Shown here one piece after another: positions 1 to 9,232 of a DNA stretch of 64,000 bases. A program made the translations under genes and the position numbers. Under the pieces are notes generated by a model. That model saw only the letters and a list, made by a program, of their open reading frames with translations. It was not told the origin of the DNA and searched no databases. The stretch's first letter is position 1, and each line of letters starts with the position of its first letter. The stretch comes from Haloplanus salinus (GTDB lineage Archaea > Halobacteriota > Halobacteria > Halobacteriales > Haloferacaceae), in NCBI RefSeq assembly GCF_003336245.1, contig NZ_QPHM01000001.1, positions 2,050,113-2,114,112 on the forward strand, read 5' to 3'.

Positions 1-715
1 AGGTGGTGAACTCGACGTAGATGACGCGCGTGAACGCGTCGAACTGCATGATCGCGGGGGTACCGAAATCCGAGAGGGCGTAGAGGGCAACGAGGAGGGA
101 GCCGGCGCCGACCGCCGGCTTGATCTGCGGGACGGTCACGCGGCGGAACGCCTCCCACTGGCTGTGTTCGAGCGTCCGGGCGGCGTCGATGAGCGTCGTA
201 TCGAGCGACTTCAACGCCGCCCGGGTCGTGATGAACACGTAGGGGTAGGTGTAGAGCGTGATGACGAGCGAGGCGCCGACGAAGCCGTAGATTTCGGGGA
301 GGCGCTCGACGCCGAGCGGCGCGAGCAGGCGCTGGAACGCACCCTGTGGACCAAAGGCCGAGACGAAGGCGAAGGCGCCGATGTAGCTCGGGATCACCAA
401 GGGCAGCGAGACGGCGACGGTGAACCCGCGGCGGAAGGGGAGGTCCGTCCGGACCGTCAGGTAGGCGAGGGGGACGCCGATGAGCACCGAGGCGACGGTG
501 ACGACGACGACGAGGGCAGCGCTGTTGACGAACACCTGCACCGTCGACGGTCGCGTCGAGATGTCGATGGCCTCCGCCAGTCCCACGTCGAGTGCGGTTC
601 GGACCAACCACACCAGCGGAAGCAGAACGGCTGCGGCGACGGCCCCGCTCGCTACCGTCGTCGGCAGTGGCAGGCCGTCGCTCGCGTCGTCGACTGTGGG
701 GTAGTCCGTGGCCAT
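1..715 (-). CDS. Ferric iron ABC transporter permease (FbpB-type), 3' part cut by window edge
   Basis: This gene encodes the membrane permease of a ferric-iron importer; 238 residues are visible and the rest lies left of the window. The start is ATG at 715-713, just after the stop of the binding-protein gene, so the two form one operon. Hydrophobic segments lie near residues 22-39, 62-85, 98-120 and 143-163. The cytoplasmic EAA loop that contacts the ATPase is visible at about residues 177-201 (DAARTLEHSQWEAF, then PQIKP). FbpB permeases are usually about 540 residues with two such halves, so this is probably the first half. Function is inferred from the loop and the neighbour. Confidence 0.88.
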   Translation of the reverse strand, partial: MATDYPTVDDASDGLPLPTTVASGAVAAAVLLPLVWLVRTALDVGLAEAIDISTRPSTVQVFVNSAALVVVVTVASVLIGVPLAYLTVRTDLPFRRGFTVAVSLPLVIPSYIGAFAFVSAFGPQGAFQRLLAPLGVERLPEIYGFVGASLVITLYTYPYVFITTRAALKSLDTTLIDAARTLEHSQWEAFRRVTVPQIKPAVGAGSLLVALYALSDFGTPAIMQFDAFTRVIYVEFTT

Positions 716-724
716 AGGGCTGTG

Positions 725-1903
725 TCAGAGTATTCCGACGTCCCGGAGGAGGTTGACCGTCCCCTCCAAGTCGGACAGCTGAGTCAGGTCTAAATCCTCG
801 GGTGGGTTCAATTCGTCGATTGTCGGCAGCCGGCCGATGGGTTCGACGCCGGGCACCAGCGGGTATTCGAACGTCTCCCGCGCGAAGTAGTCCTGCGCTT
901 CCGCCGATAGCAGGTGCCGGACGAAGTTGGCGGCGAGGTCGGTGTCGGCGGCGGTATCGAGGACGCAGGCGCCGGCGACGTTGAAGATGGCGCCCGCGTC
1001 GCCGTCGGTGAACGCGGTGGAGATGGGGGCGTTGGGCCGCCCGGCGAGCACCCGCTGGATGTAGTAGTGGTTGGCGAAGCCGGCGCGGAGTTCGCCGTCG
1101 GCGACGGCCTGACTCACGAGGAACTCGTCGGGGTAGTTGGCGTCGAGCCCCAGTTCCTGCATTCCGTTGAGCCACTGGCGGGTCTCCTCCTCGCCGTTGA
1201 GTGCGCGCATCGCCGTGATGAACGCCTGGAACGAACTGTACGTGGGGGCACAGCCGATGGCGTCGCGGAACGCCTCCGTCTCCGGGAACGCGAAGATGTC
1301 GTCGGGGATGTCGGAGTCGGAGAGTTCGTTCGTGTTGTACGGGATGGTTCGGGCGCGTCCGGACGTGCCGATCCACGTCCCGTCGGGGTCGTGGAACTGG
1401 TCGGGCACCATGTCCAGCACCTCGGTCGGGAGTTCGGCCGTCCGCCCGCGGTCCTTGAGCGCGCCGAGCGAGCCGGCGTTGACCGAGAAGAACACGTCGG
1501 CCGGGCTACCCGACCCCTCGGTTTCGATCTGATTCACCAGCTCGGCAGCCGAGTTGTACCGGGGCCGGATCGTCAGGTCCGGGTAGAGATCCTGGATGTA
1601 CGTGATGAGTTGCCCGACGAGCGGTTCGCCGCGGCCGGAGTAGAGGGTCAACTCGCCGCTCAGGTCGGGCATCGCCGCCATCGAGACGCCGCCGGAGATG
1701 TCCCGCGCGCCGAACGGGGAGCGCCCGGACCCGATCTGTCCGACGACGTTCTCGCCGCCGGTGCCGCCACCGTCACCGTCACCGTCGCCGCCGCCGTTCG
1801 CCCCACCATTACCGAGCAGTCCGCTACAGCCCGCGATCGATGCCAACCCGGCGGCACCCCCGAGTCGGAGAACCCGACGCCGGGTGCTACGGTTATCCTT
1901 CAT
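725..1903 (-). CDS. Ferric iron ABC transporter substrate-binding lipoprotein (FbpA/FutA-like)
   Basis: The 392-residue protein is an extracytoplasmic binding protein. The N terminus has a Tat motif (STRRRVLRL) followed by a lipobox ending in Cys26 (SIAGC), so it should be exported folded and anchored by a lipid, as is usual in haloarchaea. A Gly/Asp-rich linker follows. The body has FbpA-like features: an ADVFFSVN segment and a tyrosine pair in NHYY (residues 280-281), matching the iron-ligand tyrosines of FbpA proteins. It is first in an operon with the permease, 9 bp upstream of it. A DtxR/IdeR-like palindrome at 1911-1926 lies directly upstream, which supports iron repression. Confidence 0.92.
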   Translation of the reverse strand: MKDNRSTRRRVLRLGGAAGLASIAGCSGLLGNGGANGGGDGDGDGGGTGGENVVGQIGSGRSPFGARDISGGVSMAAMPDLSGELTLYSGRGEPLVGQLITYIQDLYPDLTIRPRYNSAAELVNQIETEGSGSPADVFFSVNAGSLGALKDRGRTAELPTEVLDMVPDQFHDPDGTWIGTSGRARTIPYNTNELSDSDIPDDIFAFPETEAFRDAIGCAPTYSSFQAFITAMRALNGEEETRQWLNGMQELGLDANYPDEFLVSQAVADGELRAGFANHYYIQRVLAGRPNAPISTAFTDGDAGAIFNVAGACVLDTAADTDLAANFVRHLLSAEAQDYFARETFEYPLVPGVEPIGRLPTIDELNPPEDLDLTQLSDLEGTVNLLRDVGIL

Positions 1904-1910
1904 AGTTTGA

Positions 1911-1926
1911 TTTAGGCTACCCTAAA
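1911..1926. promoter_or_regulatory. Iron-box palindrome at the iron-transporter promoter
   Basis: TTTAGGCTACCCTAAA lies just upstream of the binding-protein ATG (1903). On the minus strand an A/T-rich TATA element (1931-1938) sits immediately upstream of it, so a bound repressor would cover the start of transcription. The half-site TTAGG is that of DtxR/IdeR/SirR operators. The same sequence type occurs twice before the divergently spaced next gene (3247-3288). Binding itself is inferred. Confidence 0.8.
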
Positions 1927-2083
1927 ACACTTATATTTGCCGGTTCGGAAACTCTCCGGGGAGTTCGTGGGATTCACCGTTCAACGCGAGACATTTCCGG
2001 CGGCTCCCGTCGACGGGCTTCGGACGGGCGGTCAGTGCCGACGGGTCGCCACACCGCCCGGCACGCAGCGACGACGAGCCGTC

Positions 2084-3235
2084 TCAGTCGTCCGCCGGCA
2101 CCGCCCGCTCGGCCGACTGCAGTTCGTCGAGACACGCCAGCCAGTCGTGCATGTGTTCGCCGACGAACGCGAGGAAGTCGCCGTTGCGGTAGTCGGCCTC
2201 CGCGTCGATCAGGGCGTCGGCCATCGCCTCGAAGACGCCGGCGTACGTGTCGGCGTCGGCGCCCGCGTCGTCGATCAGCGTCCAGAGGTGTTCGTTCAGT
2301 TCCAGCCCCGCCACCTCGTTGTGCAGGTCGTCGAACGTCGACCGCGGCGCCTTGTCGTGCCGACACAGCGGGTCGCCGGTCAGCACGTCCGTGCCCAGCA
2401 CGTCCGCCGCCCGCTTGAGGAAGACGCCGCTCCAGATGTCGTCGAACCGGCCGACCGACCACTCGTTGTCGTCCATCGGCAGCTGGTAGAAGGCGGGGAC
2501 GACTTCGCGCTTGAAGCCGAGATTCATCGAGCAGACGGTGAGGTAGTGACCGGGTTCGGCGACGAAGTCGGGACCGAAGTCGTCGGCCGTCAGGCGCGTC
2601 TCCGCCTGCCCCTGCAGGTCGCCGTCCATCAGGATGCGCACCGCGTCGAGGTCCGGAACGTTCGTCCAGAGACCCTGCGAGGCGACCACGTCGTCGACTT
2701 CGCGCTCGCCCGTCTCGACCGTCTCGTCCATCGCGGCGTACGGGTAGCCGCGGGGGTAGAGACCGTGTTCGTCCGCGGTATGGTACAGGACGTTCACCCA
2801 GTTCTCGTCCGACTGCACCGACTCGACCGTGCGCTCGGCGGTCAGGTTGTCGAGGTGGGTCCCGAAGAAGTCCACGCCGTCGTGTGGCCGCGTGTCGTCG
2901 TCGATGAAGACGCCGTAGGGGTGGTCGTGTGCCCACAGGTAGAGGAGGCCGAAACTCGTCTGCGCGTGGCTCCGCGCCGGAATCAGGTGGGTGTAGTCGC
3001 CGACGCCGTGGTCGTCGAGCCACGCCTCGCGCCGGCTCCCGTCGAACACCTCGCCCGCGACGCCTAGGTCGTCGAGCATCGCTTCCATCTCCTCGGTCGG
3101 ACAGTGATCCTCGGTCACCAACACGAACTCCAGTCGTCCGGTGTCGAAACCGTGGTTCTCCGCGTTCGCGACGTACGATCGCACGCACTCGTACTCCCTG
3201 ATCGTCGGAACGATCACGCAGACGTCCTGACTCAT
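2084..3235 (-). CDS. GT75-type glycosyltransferase/mutase (reversibly glycosylated polypeptide family), iron-box controlled
   Basis: The 383-residue protein resembles the reversibly glycosylated polypeptide/UDP-arabinopyranose mutase family (GT75). Family marks visible are the N-terminal IVPTIREYECVRS strand, an IDDD metal/nucleotide-sugar motif (residues 111-114), SQGLWTNVPDLDA near 186-198, CSMNLGFKRE near 235-244 and VGRFDDIWSG near 261-270. No signal peptide or membrane segment is seen, so it should act in the cytoplasm on a nucleotide sugar or self-glycosylate. It stands alone in its unit, is leaderless or nearly so, and has two iron boxes upstream. The substrate is unknown; a link to iron limitation is inferred from the operators and the neighbouring importer. 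Confidence 0.8.
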   Translation of the reverse strand: MSQDVCVIVPTIREYECVRSYVANAENHGFDTGRLEFVLVTEDHCPTEEMEAMLDDLGVAGEVFDGSRREAWLDDHGVGDYTHLIPARSHAQTSFGLLYLWAHDHPYGVFIDDDTRPHDGVDFFGTHLDNLTAERTVESVQSDENWVNVLYHTADEHGLYPRGYPYAAMDETVETGEREVDDVVASQGLWTNVPDLDAVRILMDGDLQGQAETRLTADDFGPDFVAEPGHYLTVCSMNLGFKREVVPAFYQLPMDDNEWSVGRFDDIWSGVFLKRAADVLGTDVLTGDPLCRHDKAPRSTFDDLHNEVAGLELNEHLWTLIDDAGADADTYAGVFEAMADALIDAEADYRNGDFLAFVGEHMHDWLACLDELQSAERAVPADD

Positions 3236-3246
3236 GGGGGGTTCTC

Positions 3247-3262
3247 TTTAGGCCCGCCTAAA
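3247..3262. promoter_or_regulatory. Iron box 1 of the GT75 gene
   Basis: TTTAGGCCCGCCTAAA is a near-perfect palindrome 12 bp upstream of the ATG at 3235. It matches the box at 1911-1926 in both arms. It lies just downstream of a minus-strand TATA-like stretch at about 3260-3268 and would cover the transcription start. Confidence 0.75.
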
Positions 3263-3272
3263 ATACTTGGCG

Positions 3273-3288
3273 ATTAGGTTCGCCTAAA
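3273..3288. promoter_or_regulatory. Iron box 2 of the GT75 gene
   Basis: ATTAGGTTCGCCTAAA repeats the palindrome 26 bp from box 1, centre to centre, with the TATA-like element between them. Paired boxes around a TATA element suggest cooperative repression. This is inferred from sequence only. Confidence 0.7.
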
Positions 3289-3422
3289 GACTGCTTCCCG
3301 CGGCGGTGGTACGTACGCCTACGTAGATGTACATACAATTCATACCAACGGCTTTGAGTGGTCTCGCCGTCCGGGACGGTGATTCGAGCCGCGGCGTCGA
3401 CGCCGTGGCACCCCCCATAGCC

Positions 3423-5693
3423 ATGTCAGATTCGGACGATCCGACCGGGCGACGTGACGACTCCCCCGATCTCGACGACACGCGATACTACCTGAACCGT
3501 GAGCTGAGCCACCTCGAGTTCCAGCGACGCGTCCTCCACGAGGCGCTCGACGAGCGAACGCCACTCCTCGAGCGCGTGCGGTTTCTCGGCCTGTTCACGA
3601 GGAACCTCGACGAGTTCTTCATGAAGCGGGTCGGCGGCCTGAAACAGCAGATCGACGCCGGCGTCACCGACCCCACGGTCGACGGCCGGACGCCCCGCGA
3701 GCAGTGGCGCGAGATCCTCGACGCGACCGGGCCGATGTTCGACCGGCAGACCGAGTGTTACCGCGAGGTGATCCGCCCCGCGCTCGCCGAGGCGGGTATC
3801 GAAGTCGTCGACCACGCGGCCCTCACCGCGGCCGAACGCGACCGGCTGCGGGCGTACTTCGAGGAGTCCGTCCTGCCGACGCTGACCCCGCTGGCGTTCG
3901 ACCCCGCCCACCCCTTCCCGTTCATCTCCAACCGCAGCCTCTCGCTCGGCGTCTTCGTCCGCCACGACGCCGACGAGGACCCCATCTTCACCCGGATCAA
4001 AGTTCCCCAGAATCGCCCCCGTCTCGTCCCCGTCGAGGAGGGGTCGCGGTACGTCCTCCTCGAGGACCTCGTCGAGGCCCACCTCGACCTCCTGATGCCG
4101 AACGTCGAGGTGCTCGACACCGCCCTCTTCCGGATCACGCGCAACGCGGAGGTGCGCCGCGACGAGGAGGTTGCCGAGGACCTCATCGAGGCCATCGAGG
4201 AGGTGATCGAACAGCGGCGGTTCGCCACCGCAGTCCGCCTCGAAATCGACGCCGACGCGCCCGAGTCGATGGTCGACCTGCTCCGCACCCAACTCGATCT
4301 GGCGCCCGAAGAGGTGTTCCGCCGTGCCGGCCCGCTCGACTACCGCGACTTCTCGACGCTCGTCGACTTGGACCGCCCCGACCTGCAACGCGAGCGGTGG
4401 TCGCCACTCCCTCACCCACGGTTCGCGGAGGGGCCGAACGCCGACGTGAGCCTCCACGGTGCCGACCTGTTCGACGAAATCGCGAGCGACGACGTGCTCC
4501 TCCATCACCCGTACCACTCCTTCGACGGCACCGTCCAACGCTTCCTCGACGCCGCCGCCAACGATCCCGACGTGCTCGCGATCAAAGCCGCCATCTACCG
4601 CACGGCGAGCGACTCGCAGGTGATCCAGCGCCTGATCGACGCCGCCGACAACGGCAAACAGGTCGCCGTGATGGTCGAACTCAAGGCGCGGTTCGACGAG
4701 CAGAACAACCTCCAGTGGGTGCGCAAACTGGAGGAGAACGGCATCCACGTCGCCTACGGCACGGTGGGGTTGAAGACCCACACCAAGACGGCCCTCGTCG
4801 TCCGCGAGGAGGACGACGGCGTAGAGCTATACTCCCACGTCGCCACGGGAAACTACCACTCCGAGACGGCGAAAGGGTACGTCGACCTCGGTCTCCTGAC
4901 CGCCGACCGCGACGTGGGCCAGGACCTCGTGACGGTGTTCAACTTCTTCACCGGCCCGTCGCTGGACGAGGAGTTCCGCAAACTGCTGGTCGCACCCGTC
5001 ACGATGCGCGAGCGCTTCACCGAGTTGGTACGCCGCGAGGCCAGGTACGCCCGCGCCGGCCGCCCGGCACGGATCGTCGCCAAGATGAACGCGCTCGAGG
5101 ATCCGGAGATGGTGACGGAACTCTATCGCGCGTCGATGGCCGGGGTCGATATCGATCTGATCGTCCGCGACATCTGTCGCCTGCGCCCGGGCATCGAGGG
5201 CGTCAGCGACACCGTAACCGTCCGATCGGTCGTCGGACGCTTCCTCGAACACTCCCGGATCTACTACTTCGAGAACGGCGCGGGGCCGGACGACCCCGAC
5301 GTGGCTGACGACGGCGGCCGTCCGCAGTACTTCATCGGCTCCGCCGACTGGATGACGCGCAACCTCGACCACCGCGTCGAGGCCGTCACGCCCGTCGCCG
5401 ACCCCGACAGCCGCGAGCAACTCCGTTTCGTCCTCGAAGTGATGCTGCACGACAACCGGTCGGCCTGGGAGATGGCCGCCGACGGCAGCTACGAACAGCG
5501 GACGCCCGGCGACGACCCGGTCCGGGCCACACAGGACGTGCTGATGAGCGCGACACAGACCGCCCACGAGCGTGACGACGACCGGGGCGTCGACACCGAC
5601 CACCCCGCGAGCCCCGGCGACCTGCTCGTGACGGCCGGGGAGAGGTCGTCGGTGGACGCCGACGCCACGACCGACGACGCCGCTACGGACTAA
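3423..5693 (+). CDS. ppk1: Polyphosphate kinase 1
   Basis: PPK1 makes polyphosphate reversibly from ATP. The open frame reaches back to 3327, but the ATG at 3423 (MSDSDDPTG) gives a normal family length of 756 residues and puts the YLNRELSHLEFQ helix near the N terminus, so it is preferred. Visible marks are NRSLSLGVFV, AIYRTASDS, VELKARFDEQNN, the phospho-histidine segment VGLKTHTKT (His near 453), ATGNYH and RFLEHSRIYYF (second conserved His near 609). The acidic tail after about residue 690 is a haloarchaeal extension. It is tail-to-tail with the helicase gene, overlapping by 4 bp. Confidence 0.95.
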   Translation: MSDSDDPTGRRDDSPDLDDTRYYLNRELSHLEFQRRVLHEALDERTPLLERVRFLGLFTRNLDEFFMKRVGGLKQQIDAGVTDPTVDGRTPREQWREILDATGPMFDRQTECYREVIRPALAEAGIEVVDHAALTAAERDRLRAYFEESVLPTLTPLAFDPAHPFPFISNRSLSLGVFVRHDADEDPIFTRIKVPQNRPRLVPVEEGSRYVLLEDLVEAHLDLLMPNVEVLDTALFRITRNAEVRRDEEVAEDLIEAIEEVIEQRRFATAVRLEIDADAPESMVDLLRTQLDLAPEEVFRRAGPLDYRDFSTLVDLDRPDLQRERWSPLPHPRFAEGPNADVSLHGADLFDEIASDDVLLHHPYHSFDGTVQRFLDAAANDPDVLAIKAAIYRTASDSQVIQRLIDAADNGKQVAVMVELKARFDEQNNLQWVRKLEENGIHVAYGTVGLKTHTKTALVVREEDDGVELYSHVATGNYHSETAKGYVDLGLLTADRDVGQDLVTVFNFFTGPSLDEEFRKLLVAPVTMRERFTELVRREARYARAGRPARIVAKMNALEDPEMVTELYRASMAGVDIDLIVRDICRLRPGIEGVSDTVTVRSVVGRFLEHSRIYYFENGAGPDDPDVADDGGRPQYFIGSADWMTRNLDHRVEAVTPVADPDSREQLRFVLEVMLHDNRSAWEMAADGSYEQRTPGDDPVRATQDVLMSATQTAHERDDDRGVDTDHPASPGDLLVTAGERSSVDADATTDDAATD

Positions 5694-8068
5694 CCCCCCG
5701 TCAGCGCCTCCAACAGGAGGACCGCCGGCCCGGGCGCCAGCGGCTCGTTCGCGTTGCCGCAGTGTGGCGACTGGACGCAGGCCGGGCAGCCGTCGGCACA
5801 TCCACAGGCGTCGATCATTCGGCCCGTCCGAGCCAGGAGGGGTTCGATCCGCTCGTGAGCGCCGCGCGCGAGGCCGACGCCGCCCGGATGGCCGTCGTAG
5901 ACGAAAATCGTGCTCGCGCCAGTGTGATCGTGGTACGGCGTCGAGAGCCCGCCCACGTCCGCCCGATCACAGAGGAGTTCGAGAGGGAGCAGGGAGATGA
6001 GGCCGTGTTCGGCGGCGTGGATCCCTCCTCCGAAGTCGCCCACCTCCCGCATCCTCGTCTCCACGTCGCCGGGCACGGTGAAATACAGCGCCGTCGTCGA
6101 CAGGGCCGTCTCCGGGAGGTCGAGGGTGTCCCGACCCAGCACCCGCCCTCGTTTCGCGTCGCGTCGCTCGAACCCCGTCACCCGTTCGGTGACCGTCACG
6201 TCCGCGAGCCACACCTCGACGTCGGGCCGGGCCGACAGCGTCGTCGCCGCCCGGTCCCGGTCGACCGTAATCGACTTGTCGGTCAGCACGCGCGTGTAGT
6301 AGTCCGCCCACGTCGACTGGAGGGTGGCCACGTCGCGGTCCAGATCCAGATCGCCAACCTCGTAGGACTGTCCCTGGTGGTGATAGATCGCACCGGGGTG
6401 GGCGTCGCGCAGGGCGTCGCCGAAGCCGAGCGTCGCGATCACGTCGCCGTCGGCCAGCAGGTCGATTTCGCGGTCGTCGACGGTACGGAGGTTCGTCTCG
6501 TGCTGTGGGCTGCGGTCGCCCGCGTGGGTCCAGCGGACGCCGTTTCCCGTCCCGCGACGCTCCAGTACGCCGTCCGCTTCGAGGTCGGCGACGACGTCGG
6601 CGAACCCCTCGCCGAAGTGCGCCTCGTCGCCCCGCGACAGCCAGTTCTCCGCGGCCGCCGACGCGACGTGTGCGGGCAGCAGGTGGTCGTTCTCTGGGTC
6701 GACGGTCGCCCGCTCCGGGTCGCCGGCGAAGAGGTCGTCCGGATTCGCCATCAGGTACTGGTCCAACTGGTCCTCGCCGGCGACGAGGCCGACGAGCGCC
6801 GGGTCCGACCCGCGACCCGCCCGTCCCGCGCGCTGGAACGTCGACATCCGGGTGCCGGGGTAGCCGTCGAGGAGGACGGCGTCGAGTCCCCCCACGTCGA
6901 CGCCGAGTTCGAGCGCGCTCGTGCTCCAGACGCCCCGCACGTCGCCGCCGTGGAGGCCGTCCTCGATGCCGCGCCGGCGGTCGTCCCGCAGCGAGGCTTG
7001 ATACGCCTCGATCCGGTTCGCCAAGGCCCGCTCACCCCGGTCACGGAGCGTGTCGGCACTCTCGGTGGCGTAGCGCTCGGCGGTCTGTCGCGCCCGCGTG
7101 AAGACGAGGGTCTGGTGATCCTCGCCCACCAGGTCGGCGAACAGCCGCTTCGTCTCGACGTGGCTCGATCGGCGCCGTCCCGATCCGTCGTCGCCCTCGT
7201 ACGTGGGCGGGTTCCACAGCAGCCAGTGACGCGGTCCCCGCCCGCTCGTGTCCTCGTCGACGAGCGCGAACCCCGTCTCGGGCCGGCCGGTCAGGCGTGC
7301 GGCGTGTTCGACCGGGTTGCCGATGGTAGCCGAACAGCAGACGAACTGCGGATCACTCCCGTAGCGTTCACAGAGGCGGGCGAGCCGGCGGAAGACGAGG
7401 GCGACGTGGCTTCCGAAGACGCCGCGGTAGCCGTGGACCTCGTCGACGACGACCAGGTCCAGCGAGGAGAACAGCCACTCCCACAGCCGGTGGCCGTGGG
7501 GGAGGAGGCCGTAGTGGAGCATGTCCGGGTTCGAGAGGAGGACCGTCGGCCGCCGGTCGCGCACGTCCCGCTTCTCGGCCTTCGAGAGCCGGCCGGTGTA
7601 GGTGTCGACGGAGACGCGGCTGCCGAACCCCAAATCGCGGGCGAGTCCGGAGAGACTCTCCGCCTGATCCGCGATGAGGGCGTTCTGCGGGCCGAGATAG
7701 AGCGTGCGCCCCCCGTGATCCATCGCCCGCTCGAACGCCGGGACGGTGTACGCGAGGCTCTTGCCGCTGGCCGTCGGCGTCGCGAGTACGACGTCCCGGC
7801 CGTCGCGGACGGCCGCGATGGCGTCGGCCTGGTGGCGATAGAGGCGGTCGATCCTCCGATCCGCGAGCGCGCTCGACAGTCGCGGTTCGAGGTCACAGTC
7901 GGCGTACGTCGGGTCGCGGGCCGGGAGGCGCCGGTAGTCGGCGAGCTGTCCCTCGCCGGCGCGCGCCCGGAGTCGATCGGCGGCGTCCACACCGGCGGTC
8001 GGGACGGCACGGGCATACCGATTGCGGTCCCGTCGATACCGGTCCCGTGGCCCCGGTCGGACGCGCAC
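5690..8068 (-). CDS. SF2 DEVH-box helicase of the MrfA/Hrq1-like (DUF1998) type
   Basis: The 792-residue protein is an SF2 helicase. Motif I is ATPTASGKS (96-104), motif II DEVH (208-211), motif III SAT, and motif VI QRAGRAGR. The C terminus has a five-cysteine cluster (CGCADGCPACVQSPHC, from Cys755), typical of the MZB/DUF1998 domain of MrfA, a bacterial helicase for mitomycin-type DNA damage, and related Hrq1. The role is therefore probably DNA repair. The first 25 residues are Arg-rich and poorly family-like; the true start may lie further in, for example a GTG near 7992. The divergent DCC gene starts 36 bp away. Confidence 0.88.
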   Translation of the reverse strand: MRVRPGPRDRYRRDRNRYARAVPTAGVDAADRLRARAGEGQLADYRRLPARDPTYADCDLEPRLSSALADRRIDRLYRHQADAIAAVRDGRDVVLATPTASGKSLAYTVPAFERAMDHGGRTLYLGPQNALIADQAESLSGLARDLGFGSRVSVDTYTGRLSKAEKRDVRDRRPTVLLSNPDMLHYGLLPHGHRLWEWLFSSLDLVVVDEVHGYRGVFGSHVALVFRRLARLCERYGSDPQFVCCSATIGNPVEHAARLTGRPETGFALVDEDTSGRGPRHWLLWNPPTYEGDDGSGRRRSSHVETKRLFADLVGEDHQTLVFTRARQTAERYATESADTLRDRGERALANRIEAYQASLRDDRRRGIEDGLHGGDVRGVWSTSALELGVDVGGLDAVLLDGYPGTRMSTFQRAGRAGRGSDPALVGLVAGEDQLDQYLMANPDDLFAGDPERATVDPENDHLLPAHVASAAAENWLSRGDEAHFGEGFADVVADLEADGVLERRGTGNGVRWTHAGDRSPQHETNLRTVDDREIDLLADGDVIATLGFGDALRDAHPGAIYHHQGQSYEVGDLDLDRDVATLQSTWADYYTRVLTDKSITVDRDRAATTLSARPDVEVWLADVTVTERVTGFERRDAKRGRVLGRDTLDLPETALSTTALYFTVPGDVETRMREVGDFGGGIHAAEHGLISLLPLELLCDRADVGGLSTPYHDHTGASTIFVYDGHPGGVGLARGAHERIEPLLARTGRMIDACGCADGCPACVQSPHCGNANEPLAPGPAVLLLEALTGG

Positions 8069-8103
8069 GACACCGTTTTGCGCCCGCCGGCCGTACTGGG
8101 ACC

Positions 8104-8538
8104 GTGACCGATATCGACACCGTCCTCATCTACGACGGCGACTGCGCGTACTGCTCGGTGGCGGCACGGGCCCTGCGCACTCTCCCCGCCGTCGGCGCGA
8201 TTTCGTGGTACGACGACGCGGCACAGGCGTTTCTCGACGCCCAGTACGGCGAGACGCCGTTCGCCATGGTACTCGTGGACGCCGCGGCCGAACGGGTGTA
8301 CGCCGGGCGGTCCGCGGCCGAGGAGCTCGCCGACCGCGCGGGGATGCCGGGCATCGTCGGCGCCCTCGTCGGCACCAACTACGACCGGATCGCCGACGCC
8401 GTCGGGCGTCTGTCCGGCCGCGGCCGCGACCCCGACGACTACCACGGCGTCTCCCGACTCGCCGGCCCGGCCGGGGAGCGGTTCCCCGACCTCGTCGCGG
8501 CCGCTACCGACGCTCCCGACCTCCCGACGGATCCATGA
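8104..8538 (+). CDS. DCC-family thiol-disulfide oxidoreductase-like protein (DUF393)
   Basis: The 144-residue protein starts with a GTG at 8104 (VTDIDTVLIYDG); the frame is open further back, but the upstream stretch lies in the helicase promoter and is not family-like. The DCC signature DGDCAYCS with Cys14 and Cys17 follows the first beta strand, as is normal for DUF393. These proteins have a thioredoxin-like CxxC and unknown substrates. The stop overlaps the next start (ATGA), so the two genes are translationally coupled. Confidence 0.82.
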   Translation: MTDIDTVLIYDGDCAYCSVAARALRTLPAVGAISWYDDAAQAFLDAQYGETPFAMVLVDAAAERVYAGRSAAEELADRAGMPGIVGALVGTNYDRIADAVGRLSGRGRDPDDYHGVSRLAGPAGERFPDLVAAATDAPDLPTDP

Positions 8539-8954
8539 CCGGCGGCACGTACACCCTCCTGTTGACCCTGTCGGACCCGGTCGAGGTCGACGTCGGCGCG
8601 CTCGGCACGCACACCCTCCCCGTCGGCGCGTACGCCTACACCGGGAGCGCCCTCGGCAGCGGCGGCTTCGCTCGCGTCGACCGCCACCGGCGCGTCGCGG
8701 CCGGCGAGCACGACACCCGACACTGGCATATCGACTACCTGACCGGGCACCCGACGACCGATCTGGTCGCCGCCGTCACGTCCCCCGGCATCGACGCCGA
8801 GTGTGCCGTCGCCGACCGACTCCCTCACGGGCCGGTCGACGGTTTCGGCGCTTCGGACTGTAACTGTCGCTCACATCTCGCGGCCGGCGAGGACGTCGAG
8901 TCGGTACGCGGGGCGGTCGAGACGGCACACCGACACGTTCGAGAGGCGGCGTAG
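8535..8954 (+). CDS. DUF123 / GIY-YIG-like domain protein
   Basis: The 139-residue protein begins at the ATG at 8535, overlapping the DCC stop by 4 bp. It matches the stand-alone DUF123 pattern: TYTLLLTLSDP, VGAYAYTGSALG (GIY-YIG-like Y-x-G), the RHWHIDYLTGHP segment and a C-terminal ASDCNCRSHL. In other archaea this domain is fused to endonuclease III, which suggests a nucleic acid role, but no activity is established. The frame is open back to 8022 only as a shadow of the preceding gene. Confidence 0.8.
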   Translation: MTGGTYTLLLTLSDPVEVDVGALGTHTLPVGAYAYTGSALGSGGFARVDRHRRVAAGEHDTRHWHIDYLTGHPTTDLVAAVTSPGIDAECAVADRLPHGPVDGFGASDCNCRSHLAAGEDVESVRGAVETAHRHVREAA

Positions 8955-9232
8955 AAGCATACGACGACCGGGGACGCTCGAGGCCGGCCTCGGGCGACGG
9001 TCGGGCGGCGGGCCGGGCAACCCGCCGGGCAACCCGCCGCGACTTCGTCCGTCAGAGGCACCCCGGCATCGTTACCAACAGCCGACGACATATTCATCTT
9101 ACCCCTGTAGAGTACGTTGCTGCGTGAGTTACATAGCCAAAAATGTCGGTGGTGGACGGTGACAGGCGCCCCGGCCGCGACGCGATGGGTGCGTGCTCTC
9201 CACGCGAGGCTGTGGGAGTCGGCGACCCCGAC
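8955..9232. other. Intergenic region between DUF123 and the dehydrogenase gene
   Basis: This 278-bp convergent intergenic stretch contains a 12-bp tandem repeat (GGGCAACCCGCC twice, about 9016-9039) and an A/T-richer patch near 9085-9140. I see no convincing coding frame or RNA gene. Confidence 0.5.

Noticed and set aside
5762-8107. 781-codon plus-strand frame opposite the helicase
   Set aside because: Shadow of the helicase gene; the minus-strand frame carries all helicase motifs.
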